From Antedon mediterranea (taxonomy: Eukaryota > Echinodermata > Crinoidea > Comatulida > Antedonidae), in NCBI RefSeq assembly GCF_964355755.1, contig NC_092672.1:35894501-35958500 (forward strand): a stretch of DNA of 64,000 nt. The letters run 5' to 3'. Shown here one piece after another: positions 1 to 12,056 of the stretch; positions within the stretch are counted from its first letter, which is position 1, and each line of letters opens with the position of its first letter. The notes below the pieces were generated by a model. That model did not search any database, was not told where the DNA came from, and was given only the letters and a program-made list of their open reading frames with translations. Made by a program: the position numbers and the translations under genes.

Positions 1-40
1 CACACTTTTGTCAAACTAGTTTGATAGTGTAGACAGAGCT
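1..40. mobile_element. MITE-A, right-end fragment cut by window start
   Basis: Ends ttgatagtgtagacagagct, followed by TTA. Confidence 0.75.
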
Positions 41-471
41 TTATACATAAAAGAAAAGTAGTTGGAATTAATTTTGACACGGATCTTGCTATCTGAAGTT
101 GTCAGAAATTCTCATGATTTTTGTATCATGGGATAATTTTCCAAGAACTAGTATGGATCATAATATAGCTATTGTACAATGACAAGTTAATGATTGAACT
201 ATAGAGGGCAGTACGTACTTATCACTTTGGACCGAACTTTCTAAAGGTTGAGTCTATGTAATTAATTTTGTAAAATATTTTTTTTAAACAAAAACTTTAA
301 CATTTTGTATGGTTTGGTTATGATACAAATGTTCTAAAGCTTTATATTAAATATTTTAATCAATTTTATTACAGTTCAGCGATTTTGGTGGTGATCACGT
401 TAGTAACGTTTAGTTTAGTTTTAAAACTTTAGTTTAGTAATTAAATCTTAATTTCTTTAATTTTTTGTAAG

Positions 472-3400
472 GTTTGTAAAGAAGACAATGGTTACAAAAA
501 CATGTGATTATTGCCACGAAAAAATCATCATTTCTGGAGTTAAATGCAAAGATTGCAAGTAAGTTGTTATACGTTCATTGTAACATCCCAGTCTACTGCC
601 GACGTGATCTGTGTAAAACCAAGGCAATCTGACAACAGGACACTGAGCTCACCTCAACAATATAAGAACTCGTTCTTTGATCTTATGTCTGGCTGCGACA
701 AATACCAACAGTACTGGACTATGTGCATATTCTCCACGGTGTCTGTTAAGGTGTGTGGGACTGATGGTGTCGCAGCCACAGACAACCCCTTTGATCCTTG
801 CCAAGATAGGAACTTGTAACAGTCATTTGATCTTATGTCTGGCTGCAACAAATACCAACAGTACTGGACTATGTGCATATTCTCCACGGTGTCTGTTAAG
901 GTGTGTGGGACTGATGGTGTCGCAGCCACAGACAACCCCTTTGATCCTTGCCAAGATAGGAACTCGTAACAGTCCTTTGATCTTAAGTCTGGCTGTGACA
1001 AATACCAACAGTACTGGACTATGTGCATATTCTCCGCAGCGTGCGGTGTCTGTTAAGGTACGTGGAACTGATCTTATCGCTGCCACAGATAAACCCACTG
1101 ATCTCTGGAGCTCAGCATCCTGTTAGATTGCCATGGTAAAACATACCATTTGCAGTATTTCAATTATTTTACTTTTATCAGGGAATTTTCTTATATTGGT
1201 TTTATCCAGGTAAGCGGCATTCATAGACTACTGACATACCTGGTTTGTGTACTGTTTACAATGGAGATTTTATTGGTTTGATTGATAAAAAAAGTCTAAT
1301 GATTGGTTATTAAGGAAGTAATTATGATGTTTCTTTTGTTCTTTTCAAGATATACATGTCACACACGATGTGAGCCATCGGCAGAACTCTTGCCATCCTG
1401 CGGCCTTCCTAGAAAATACGAAGAAATATTCAAAGAATCCATAACGCAAGGTAAAAATATGCACTGTATTTCGAAGTGTGTTTATAGTTTAAAGGCTTTC
1501 CATTCTACAATTAAGACCAGTATTAAATTTGTTTGCATTGCGCCAAATGGTTTTGCATTGCTTTTACGAACAAACCAAATTTTAAAATCGATTGAAAGGC
1601 CTTGCATTGCAGATAACAGATAATATTGTGTTTAATAAGTTAGATAATAATCTTGCATTGTATTATTTAATTGACAAAATAAACTGAATGGCTAAATAGA
1701 CTGCATTTTACACTTTTATTTTATAGATAACATTTAATTATCTAGGAAACTTTGCTTTTGCAATAAATGTAGTTGTTAGACTAAATGTGTGTGGTTGTGG
1801 GTATTACTAATTGGTAGGTTTTTTTTCATGGTAGTGCATCTTTGTTTAGCTTCTTTTTTTATAAATAAAAATGGATTTAATTGGGTTTTTATATTCAAAG
1901 TAATTTATATATTATTTATCCATCCTGAAATTGGCGAATTACTTGCCCTTGCTGTTGGTTGCATATAAATACAAACAAATAATTTATGTCAATATATAAT
2001 TTCATTCATTCATTTATTTTATTTCGGAATATCATTTTGACATAATATTATATCCATAGCAGAAGAGAGAGAAAAACAAAATCTTAATCTAACAGCTCAT
2101 AGAACAAAAACAAAGATATGTAAATATATAAAGTCAATGCAACAAAGCATTCCATTGTTCTTTACTTATTTGTCTTTTTTTATGTATAAGTCTGGTATAA
2201 AGAATTCAAAGGCCTCAAATGTTTAACCTTAGATGGGTTTATAGTTCTCTAACTATACATTCAACTCTTCCAAAACCTGTTTTATAAGTTATGGTTTTCT
2301 TGAAAATCTGCTTCCAACTTTATATTTTAAACCTATAAAAGAACATTTAATTTGGGGAGATTCCCATTTTCAGTGCGTGTTTTTGAAAGAGTTTATTGTA
2401 ATTCTGCAAGCTTTAAGCTTTGTCTACAATATCAACCTTTATGTGACAAAAAATGTGATGTAGTTGCCCATATATGGACATGATGATATCATATCACTAC
2501 CATATTTGGGCACATCATGCTTTTTTTTTGTCAAACTGGTTTGATAGTGTAGACAGAGCTTTAAAATTGTTTACACATTGCTTTTTCATGTTAACCATGT
2601 TATTTTTCCTTCTGCATGTCTTTCAATCTTTGTCTTTTTTATGTATTTTATCTCTTCCCTTCATCTATTAGGTTCTCATGTTATGTCACCATCGCCTATT
2701 TTTCCTCGAAAACCAGGTACAGAATTTCACACTTTCACTTTGTCATTTCTTTAAAGCTCTGTCTACACTATGAAACATGACAAAAAAATGTGATGTACCC
2801 ATATATGGACATGATAATGTCATACCACTACCATGTTTGGGCATATCACTACAATATTTGGGCATACCAATCTATTTTTGTCAAACTAGTTTGATCGTGT
2901 AGACAGAGCTTAAGTATACCTTCATCTTTTGTCCTTTTTATGTGTTAACTTGTTATACTATATTGAGTTGTACAATTGAATTCAGTGTTTCTTTTAATTA
3001 AGGACCACTTCTGAGATCTTGACTTTAGCAGTGTATTGTCAAATATATGGTCTCCAATTGGAGGGTCTTTAATTATACGTGTCCTGTTTTCTATGTCTAG
3101 ATTGCTGGCTATGTATTTGGTTTTATATGCAAACCTTTATAGCTTTATAATAGATTACAGCATGTAGTAGTTGTGGTAGTGTTTTTAGTATGATATTGTT
3201 AACATGGTTTTAAACACCGCTCTGTCACAGTTAGTACTGTACTATAGTTATGCATTTGACTGTAGATAGTTGTATTTAACATCAAATCTGGTAACAATAG
3301 ATTGATTGTTATTGAAAGTAATGAAATGTATTATTATATAATAATAAATGATTGTATTATATTTTAAGTTTTATTAATTAAAGGACATAGACGTAATGAT

Positions 3401-6400
3401 AAAACATTACCCTGGTCACGGATGTCTCAAATTAATGAATTTGATATATACAAGTTATATAAATTCTCTGAATCTTATAGCGTCATACCAGGATACCTCC
3501 CTGTGAAGTTTTTATTGTTCAGAATTTCATGTGGCATGTTGTTTTTTACCTTTATGGTTATGTATGTGACCTTTGGTACATCTTTGACATTCAGATATTT
3601 TAAACTACTACCTCCTATATACTGCTGTTTAGTACAGTTACCGTAGTATGGCCAAAAACAAAACATTGAAAGTCAAATTGAATAGTTTGTGGCTGAGACC
3701 AAGAAGTGTGTTTCAATGTGCCATTAATTTAACAATAACCGACTATACAACAAGTGATGTGTATTCTGTCCATGTTATACTACTTCATGATCTGTTAAGC
3801 CCATTCTACATTTTCAAACTTGATGTGACAATATATGGACATGATGATGTCATACCACTACCATATATGGTTACATCACACTTTTTTTGTCAAACTATTT
3901 TGGTAATGTAGACAGAGCTTTACAAAACCTCATGATCTGTTCTGCATCTGCTTTGTCTTTACCATCTCAAACAAAAATTGTCAATGTAATCCTAAAATGT
4001 TCAGACTGTAACATGAAATTTGGAGGTATACCCTGTAGATGTCTTGAAACGTTTTCTGTCAATAATATCTCTTGATGATGAAATTAAAACTTATAATTAC
4101 AACCATTATTAACAATAAACATTGAACTGTTTTGACACACAGCACCGCTGGAGCCCCCAATTCATCCAAGTCCAGAAGCACAAGCTAGTGTACAAGCATT
4201 CCCTCACGGTGAATCCAGCTCAAACCCTTCATCAACGACGTCGTCAACACCTTCAAGTCCAGTACAAGTCTACTCTTCGTCAGCAAGCGCGACACCACCT
4301 AGTGTACACTCTCCGCAAGTCAGGGAGTTCGATTTTGGTAAAAAAAAAAATATTTTAAATAATCATTTTTACATGGAGTGGCTCAGTTACGATGCTTGGC
4401 TAAGATAAGATAATAAGATTTAGAGAGTCCTAAAGTGTTCAAGGCTACCAATCCAAGAGTCCTGGGTTACAGTCATGTCAGGATTTTTTAAAATTACAAA
4501 TTACAACTCAAATCCCAAAGATTTGTAATAAGACTTTGTTTATGTAGAGTATCTTGTGTAATGTTTGTCTTTTGAACAGAATTGCCACCTTTAAGAAGGA
4601 TAGTGAATGAATTCATATTTGGTCATAATATTATTGAAGTTCCTAAAAAAGTTTAAACTTATTCTTCTTGCATTTTTATGTAGATTTTTCAAATGATGTA
4701 ACGTTGGAACCTGTTGACACCAGGAACGTAGAGACGTCTCAATCAAGTGACCAAACAATTACAGTTGATTCTCAAGAATCACACGAGTCTCCTGATGTAA
4801 GTTTTCATGTAATGAAATCTAATCTAAAATTTGTATACCGTAAAAAAAAAAAAAATAAGAAAACACCTTCGGGACTTAAAGCTCTGTCTACACTTTCAAA
4901 GTTTGACAAAAAAGTGTGATGTGCCTAAATATGGTAGTGATATGATGTCATCATGTCCACATTTTTTTGACACATTAAGTTTGATAGTGTAGACAAAGCT
5001 TTACAGAATTTCATTTAATAGGGGTTTCCCCAAAGTAGGGCTCCTAATGTATTTCAATGTTCTCATATGTGACAATTGATAAAATGAATTGAATCAGAAC
5101 AACATTACTTCAAAACATTGACTAACGAGACATAAACATTCAAGTGTGAATCATACTCTAATCAGTTGAACTTTCACTTTAGTAAACAGCTACATATTGA
5201 AACATACTACGTGTCATTTGGACATCATGAGGACAGTGAGTGGTTTTTGTACAAAAAAAGACATTGTACGACAACATACCCCCAGTTGATTATTTTTGTT
5301 TACTGGAGTGAAATAGTCGCTACTTTTGAAATAACATAAGTTATAATTAAACTTCATTACTATTAATATTAAAATAATTTGTTTATGTTTACAAATTATA
5401 ATTTAAATCTATTTGGTGTCTTATTTATTTTTATTTTTTTCACTTTTTTATTATATATTGTTAGGCTTCATATCATAATAACATACTACATTACTAGTAT
5501 CCTAACTATTTGGTCCTGAATTTGTTGTAATTTCTTTCTAACATATGTTGTTTCTACTTTTGTATGTATTAACCAATCAAACCTCCAATAAGAGACATAT
5601 TTATAGGAGTGTGTGAAATTTTAGAACACTGTATATGGCCAAAATGAACACTGAAACTAGTGTTTGGCCAAAATGAACACTGAAGCTAGTGTTTGGCCAA
5701 AATGAACACTGAAGCTAGTGTTTGGCCAAAATGAACACTGATGCTAGTGTTTGGCCAAAATGAACACTGAAGCTAGTGTTTGGCCAAAATGAACACTGAA
5801 GCTAGTGTTTGGCCAAAATGAACACTGAAACTAGTGTTTTGCCAAAATGAACACTGAAGCTAGTGTTTGGCCAAAATGAACACTGATGCTAGTATTTGAC
5901 CAAAATGAACACTGAAGCTAGTGTTTGGCCAAAAATAAACACAGAAGCTAGTGTTTGGCCAAAATGAACACTGAAACTAGTGTTTGGCCAAAATGAACAC
6001 TGAAGCTAGTGTTTGGCCAAAATGAACACTGAAGCTAGTGTTTGGCCAAAATGAACACTGATGCTAGTATTTGACCAAAATGAACACAAGCTAGTGTTTG
6101 GCCAAAAATAAACACAGAAGCTAGTGTTTGGCCAAAATGAACACAGAAGCTAGTGTTTGGCCAAAATGAACACAGAAGCTAGTGTTTTGCCAAAATGAAC
6201 ACTTAAGATAGTGTTTGGCCAAAATGAACACCGTGGTTGTATTTGGCCAAAATGAACTCATCTGCGGCAACATGTAATTTGGCTTTCGTTCCTTTGTTCT
6301 GACATCCTGTATCACTACATTCTTAAATTTAAATGTACTAACTACATTCTTATAACGATGTTTTGATGGTGCAGTCCATCAATCGGTATAAATAAATTAA

Positions 6401-9400
6401 CTATAACTCTCCTAATTCTGGACTCTCTGAAAACCAGACTCTCTCCCAAAACCAGTCCGAAAGGTCTTACCATTAGAAACGCATTCGGGCTACCAGTCAA
6501 TTTAAGCAAGTGGCCCTAATGGTGTCCGGTATTGGGAGAGTTGACTGTTTCTATTCTTTAGTGTCACTCTTCTGTACTTGGTATATTTTATGTTTGTAGA
6601 CTAACACAGACTCTGAGAAAACCTTGCCTGGAAAGTGGGCATCGATAGACAGCAATGTGTCCGACTCGGAGTCGAATGAAGTTCCTCATCGGAAGGGGAG
6701 TGTGAGTAGAGTATGTGGTGTCGTGTTGTTTACTTCATATATCTAGTATCATGATACAGTATAGCACTATTAACACTAATCTCTAGCATGTTGATTTCCA
6801 TCTTCAACCAATGGTTGCTCTCTTTTCCTTAAGCTTTATCTACAGTATCAAACTTTATGTGAAAACAAAGTGTGATGTGCCCATATATGGACATGATGAT
6901 GTCATACCACTACCATATTTGGGAATATCACTATCATATTTGGGCACATTACACTGACTTTTTTGTCAAACTAGTTTGATAGTGTAGACAGAGCTTTAGT
7001 ATGTTTTTGTGGGAGGGGACATGAGATTCAGTGATCCTCCATTAATACTGTACTACTGTAGTACAACTTATATTGTATTATATTTTTTACTATATTATAT
7101 GAAGTTGTTTTGTTTTTATTTTGTTGTCTGCTTAATGAATGTCTTTTATGTATGTGTTATATTAGTATTTTTTAAAAGAAAAAGGTTATCGTGATTTTTA
7201 TAATGAATTTCTTTTTTCTTATATCACAACTGTAATAATATTATCACCTTGTATATTTTTGTTAGAGTTTTACTTTAAATGACTTGTATTCGTTTTTTTA
7301 TACTACATTATATTGAAATTATTAATATATAATCATTGTAGAGAATGAGAAAAATAAATGAATGGACGTTGCACAGTTGTTTCTGATGTTATATATTATG
7401 CATGAACAAAATAATTTAGTTAAACTTATATTATGTAGATTTGTAGTGGTAATGATAATGTTGTATATTTTTGTTTTTACCATACAGAAGTCTAGTGTAT
7501 TATCAGAATGGGATATACCAGTTGATAAATTGGATATTAAGGACCTCATAGGAACGGGCAGATTTGGGAAAGTGTATAAGTAAGTAAAAGTGTATTCACA
7601 AACATTCATTTGTTTATAAACGAACTGTGTCTCCAGAGGTTGTGTTCACACTATGTTAATACTACTTTAGAGAAATCCATAAATATTTACGGACTTAAGT
7701 GAAATATTAGTGTGATTGGTGAATACAGCCATAGGATTTTTTGCTAATTTGCTTTTCTACACTAGCCTAGGCTAGCTAGGCCTAGGAATATGTTGGTTGG
7801 TGACATAATTAACAGTAGGTGTGTCATAAAACAAATATTGAATAGTTTAGTTTCATGCAAAAATAATTAAATTCGGTGAAGGATGCAAGGTTTCTTAGAA
7901 AATAGAATTTACCTCATGAAATTATTTGTTCCATTGCACTCATAAACATTCATTATTTGTATATTATCTTGGAAGGAACCATGTTGGAGCTACTTGGTGA
8001 CCTTTAGTTTGCAAGGAATTATCATCCTCTTATTAATGTTTTTATTTTATTTTGAAGGGGTTATTGGCATGGTGATGTTGCCGTTCGTGTATTAGATATT
8101 GATTCAAATAATGAAGAGGAACGTCAAGCATTTAAAAAAGAGGCAAGTGTAAAAAAAAATATTTTATTTCATGAATATCTGACAACCCTCTTCATGAACA
8201 TGTTCTTTAAATTTTTTATTTATTTCATACGCATCGAACAGCTAGTAACTCGCCAATTATAGGATGGATAAACTGTTTAATAATGTATCACGCTTATAAA
8301 CCAAGTCTATCTAAGGCTTAGAAAGTGGAGTTGAAAGATTTGTGAGTTACGACCCTGGCAATAGGTCAGAATTGAACTCCCGCACTTCTGTAGGTCAGGA
8401 TTGGAATTTGGAATTGGAAGGCAAGCACGTTAACCACCAAGCTACAGCTCCATGTAATGCACTATGACAGCCCTCTTCATAACATAATATGAGCATGTTA
8501 ATCTACTTTCTGACTGACTATATTTTCTTCTTCAGGTGTTGCAGTTAAGGCGAACAAGACATGATTATTTAGTTCTTTTTATGGGCACGTGCAAGATGGC
8601 GGATGGTCTGGCTATAGTCACAAGGTGAGCATCCTTTGATAAGGACCTAACGCTGGAGGTCCAGTTTACACCTTAATATATTGTATGAATTTTTATATCA
8701 ACAAGACATATATTGACATGTTTGACAGTAATTTAGTACTATATCTAAAGTAAATGTTTGTTATCGTAACATTTTGTTTTTGTAGTCTGTGTAGAGGACC
8801 GTCCCTGTATATGTATATTCATATATTAAAGGAGAAGTTTCCACTAAGTAAATCAGTAAGCTTTGCAACACAAATTCTTCAGGTAATTTCACTTTTTTTT
8901 TATTTGAGTTATAAATAATCTCCCACTCACCACTTTTCCTTTCCAAAAATTCACCTTGATATGTGTTCTATTTTATTTCATTTTCGGTTATCTTTGTAGG
9001 GTATGGGGTATTTACATGCAAAAGGAATCATTCATAAAGATTTACGCTCTAAGAATATATTTGTTGAGAAAGGACTTTCCAACAAAGTTGTTATCGCAGA
9101 CTTCTCAATATTCAGTGTTGCCAGGCTTTCAAAGGAAAACAGGTGAGTTAAGCTCTGTCTACACTATCAAACTAGCGTGATATGCCCAAATATGGTAGTG
9201 ATATGACATCATCATGTCTATGTATGGGCACATCACATTTTGTTGTCATATAAACCTTGATAGTGTAGACAGAGCTTTACACTATCAAACTAGTTTGGCA
9301 AAAAAAGTGTAATGTGGCCAAATATGGTCATGATGGTTTCTTGTATATGTACACAAAAAATAATTACAAAATCTTTAAAAAAAAATTGTATTACTATTGA

Positions 9401-10554
9401 TTGATCGATGTGGTTTGAGTATTTTATTTCATGTTATCAGCAAAGTTAATTTTTTGGCCAAGTTTGTAAATTACAAACAAGATGAAGCAACCTATGTATG
9501 TATATGTTGTTTTAAGGTATACGCTGTGTACCGCAAACTTTATATCAACATAAGTATGTATATGAATGATAAATTAAATTGTTACTTTTACAATTGTATT
9601 TTTTTTTAGAAGAGAGGATTGTCTTCAGATACCAAAGAATTGGTTGTGTTACTTAGCACCAGAACTCATCAAAGCCCTGAAGGTAAAAGATATAGATGGT
9701 GAACTGCCATTCTCTAAGGCCTCGGATGTCTATGCATTTGGGTAAGTTGATCAAGGCTAAGCATGCCTTAGTGGGGAACCTGTGGTACTGGTGGTGCCTT
9801 AAGCCTTGTCTACACTATCAAATTGTGATAACAAAATGTGATGTGTCCATATATGGACATGATGATGCCATATCACTACCATTTTTGGGAATATCACTAC
9901 CATATTTGGACACATCACACTTTGATAGTATAGTAAGAGCTTAAATATGACTTAGTGGGAAACTTTTGTATTGGTCTTTAACCAACATCGTGTGGTCATA
10001 TTTACCAATCGCACTTAGGCTAAGAAAAACAAAATCTGCTATTTAGGTGAATAAAACTTAAGGATATTCTTAAATATTTATAAATACCTATTATTTGATA
10101 GAGTTGAATTTAAATGTTATATTTAATCTTTCAGAACTGTTTGGTATGAGCTGTTATCCAAGGAGTTTCCAATGGCCGATCAAGAAAATGAAGCAATTAT
10201 ATTTCAAGTTGGACAGGGAATGAAACCAATTCTAAGTCATATACAAGCTTCTAAGGATGTGAAGGTAAGAGTTGGTTTAAGCTTTGTCTACACTATCAAA
10301 ATTTATGTGACAAAAGTATGTGATGTGCCCATCTTTTAGTGTTGATGAATAAATGTATATATGTATATATGAATGAATGAATATATGTTTTTTCTTTGAA
10401 GGAAATTCTAATGATGTGTTGGAATTATACACCAAGTATAAGGCCGTCATTCGGAACATTAACCAAAACGTTAGATCGATTACCCCGACGTCAAATTAGA
10501 CGGAGCCCTTCTACTCCCCTCCACCTATCAAGATCAGCCGAGTCTGTCTTTTAA
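472..10554 (+). CDS. KSR: Kinase suppressor of Ras (KSR), 3' part of gene, 14 exons
   Basis: KSR is a scaffold and pseudokinase that assembles RAF, MEK and ERK at the membrane. Exons read: 472-558, 1350-1450, 2672-2716, 4143-4337, 4684-4796, 6600-6701, 7488-7579, 8058-8142, 8536-8624, 8786-8882, 9000-9142, 9610-9741, 10135-10264, 10402-10554. Phases agree throughout and give 520 residues in the window. Exons 1-2 encode a C1 zinc finger (TCDYC, KCKDC, CHTRC, SCGLP). Exon 4 holds the KSR Ser/Pro tract [15 protein letters not shown]. The kinase domain starts at SEWDIP, with glycine loop [12 protein letters not shown] (the KSR Arg in place of the catalytic Lys), [11 protein letters not shown] instead of DFG, and LAPEL. 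The expected FxFP ERK-docking motif reads FDFD across the 4337/4684 join. The 5' end (CA1 region, first His of C1) is outside the window. A single KSR rather than KSR1 or KSR2 is inferred. Borders in the linker region (2672-6701) are less certain than in the kinase part. Confidence 0.93.
676..1125. repeat. 150-bp tandem repeat, 3 units (KSR intron)
   Basis: Units start at 676, 826 and 976 (tttgatcttatgtctggct). The first two are almost identical; the third is diverged with a gcagcgtgcg insertion. Because 150 is a multiple of 3, open frames run through it, but they lie in an intron and resemble no family. Confidence 0.9.
2416..2560. mobile_element. MITE-A copy (KSR intron)
   Basis: Ends agctttgtctac and gtagacagagct with TTA on both sides; central CCATATATGG. 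It ends 111 nt before the exon at 2672. Confidence 0.85.
2755..2910. mobile_element. MITE-A copy (KSR intron)
   Basis: Ends agctctgtctacac and gtgtagacagagct with TAA on both sides. It starts 38 nt after the exon ending at 2716. Confidence 0.9.
3798..3919. mobile_element. MITE-A copy, diverged (KSR intron)
   Basis: Left end degenerate (agcccattctac), right end tgtagacagagct; TTA flanks; internal atatggacatgatgatgtca. Confidence 0.75.
4880..5000. mobile_element. MITE-A copy (KSR intron)
   Basis: agctctgtctacac ... gtgtagacaaagct; starts 83 nt after the exon ending at 4796. The central part is shortened. Confidence 0.85.
5637..6250. repeat. 29-bp minisatellite, about 21 units (KSR intron)
   Basis: Unit ggccaaaatgaacactgaag + ctagtgttt. 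Variants (gatgctagt, tttgaccaaa, aaataaacacag) recur in the same order, pointing to higher-order duplication of multi-unit blocks. Confidence 0.95.
6832..6995. mobile_element. MITE-A copy (KSR intron)
   Basis: agctttatctac ... gtgtagacagagct; starts 130 nt after the exon ending at 6701. Confidence 0.85.
8143..8535 (+). other. GC-AG intron in KSR kinase domain
   Basis: The exon ending at 8142 must stop in phase 0 after the GAG codon to join VLQLRRTRH at 8536. The donor there is AG|GCAAGT, a strong GC-type donor that matches U1 except at the T. The only nearby GT (8148) would shift the frame. The acceptor is TTCTTCAG. The intron also contains a tRNA-derived SINE. Confidence 0.8.
8229..8455 (-). 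mobile_element. tRNA-derived SINE (family 1) in KSR GC-AG intron
   Basis: Minus-strand head gtagcttggtggttaacgtg (box A) and a ggagttcaattctgac box B-like block; tail with tttatccatcctataattgg and a gcgagttact-type end. Confidence 0.7.
9151..9276. mobile_element. MITE-A copy 8 nt after a KSR splice donor, with a partial second copy
   Basis: The donor reads GTGAGTTA and the element starts at the very next base, so TTA is both the target and positions +6 to +8 of the intron. A left-half fragment (actatcaaactagtttgg ...) follows directly to about 9345. Confidence 0.85.
9802..9941. mobile_element. MITE-A copy (KSR intron)
   Basis: agccttgtctacac ... atagtaagagct, 60 nt after the exon ending at 9741; central CCATATATGG. 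Confidence 0.8.
10280..10337. mobile_element. MITE-A left-half fragment
   Basis: agctttgtctacactatc then tgtgatgtgcccat, broken off in AT-rich DNA; starts 15 nt after the exon ending at 10264. Confidence 0.7.
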
Positions 10555-10931
10555 ACTGTTAAAATCGACAAAGGTTGCGTTCTAAATTGTTAAGTACAGC
10601 TGAATCATGGCTTGTCAGGTTTCGGACTAAACTTAATAGGAACACTATAAGGATGCATTACAAAGGTCAACATTGAAATTTCAATTTACAAGAAAGCCAG
10701 TTAACAAAATACTCTTTGCTTACTGCGGATGAAGTGTAGATGTGTAGACGACCACAAATGCAATCGTAAAAGTGTAAATTATGTATCCTTAAATTCATTT
10801 CTTTTGTTCATTTTACCGATCTAAAATTCTCAAAATCATTGTTTTTGATAATTCATAATATCTTTTTCATAATGCCACAACTACCATATTGATAATTTCA
10901 TAATAATAGCAAAAAAAAAACAAATGAAAAC

Positions 10932-10937
10932 AATAAA
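10932..10937 (+). promoter_or_regulatory. Candidate KSR polyadenylation signal
   Basis: First AATAAA after the KSR stop, 378 nt downstream in AT-rich sequence. Others occur further on, so the 3' end used is unknown. Confidence 0.4.
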
Positions 10938-11930
10938 TTATGAGAAGTTACTATATATAGTAAATGTACAGACAACATTTCTTTCTAAGCTTTTCCTTGT
11001 AGTTTTGTTTGAATCTAAGCAAATACCTCGGTTGCTTTGAGGGGTTTACGAAAATTTTTATATTTTTAAAAAAATATGCAAATTTATTAATGGAATGCTC
11101 TTATGTAATATATATATCATTATAAAGTTATTATGTTATTAATATATTCTATTATGTTTCATACATTTAACTCTCCAAAAACTAAACTCTTTGAAGACAA
11201 GAAATTCTTCAAAAACTAATGTTCTTACCGTCTTGATTCTACTATGAAATACTAGTGTTTCTCCAGTATCTCTCCAGTGCCTCTTAATGCCCTAGAAGGA
11301 ACTTAGCATTCTGACGATGGGTTATGAATCTTCAAACTTCACTGGCGATGTTTTGGTTTTTCTTAAGCATACTCCTTAATTTGGGGTTAAAGGGAGTTTA
11401 TCTTAAAAAATGAACTATACTGTTAATATTAAGAACATACTTGGAAAAACTTATATAGTTGATAGCTATTTTAAATTATTTCAAATCCACTTGAAGCGTT
11501 AACACAATTGTAAAGACATTTGTAAATACTAACTTTGTGCATGCCACATCTGTTTTTGTACACTCAGAATAAGCTGTAGATAAGAGACATTTATATGTAT
11601 GTATTAAAAAGCTTTACATTGTACACAAAAACTTAATCTAATATAAGTATTATTAAAGGGGTTTGTAGGGGATAGGTTGAGAGGAGATAATTGTTAAAAA
11701 AATTAAAACGCTCTCCCTCTAATTAAAGATCACCATACTTTAGTCTGAATAAGCATACATTTACAGCTATATCTTTAATGCGGTATTATAGCTTGGTGCT
11801 TGCCTTTTAATGTCATCATCATTGGTACAAATCCTTGCTACAGGCATTGCCTATTGCATAAATAGGGAAGTTTAAACATGCGGTGCAGTTTTTATTATTT
11901 CGGGTAAAACATTGTTTTTACTTCCATGGT

Positions 11931-12056
11931 CCTACTCAACACACACACCACACATTTCCACACTGACAATACCACATGTGCCTAACCTAATCCTAACCGT
12001 AACCTAGGCATGTTATGTATAGCATTGTGTGGCACATAGTGTTTAGTAGGACCATG
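11931..12056. mobile_element. Small inverted-arm element
   Basis: Ends catggtcctactcaacac and gtttagtaggaccatg are inverted; between lie cacacaccacac and tgtgtggcacat. No TSD assigned. Confidence 0.5.

Noticed and set aside
654-1126. Several overlapping open frames of 91-149 codons
   Set aside because: They run through the 150-bp tandem repeat in a KSR intron on both strands; the period is a multiple of 3.
3384-3453. Possible KSR exon ([16 protein letters not shown])
   Set aside because: It has an acceptor and an open frame, but no donor giving the phase-1 end needed to join 4143. Joining 2716 directly to 4143 keeps the frame.
4579-4655. Possible KSR exon ([12 protein letters not shown])
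   Set aside because: Good acceptor (tgaacag), but only a weak GTCATA donor has the right phase, and the direct join 4337 to 4684 works.
5637-6250. CRISPR-like array
   Set aside because: Direct 29-bp repeats with no spacers, in an animal intron; it is a minisatellite.
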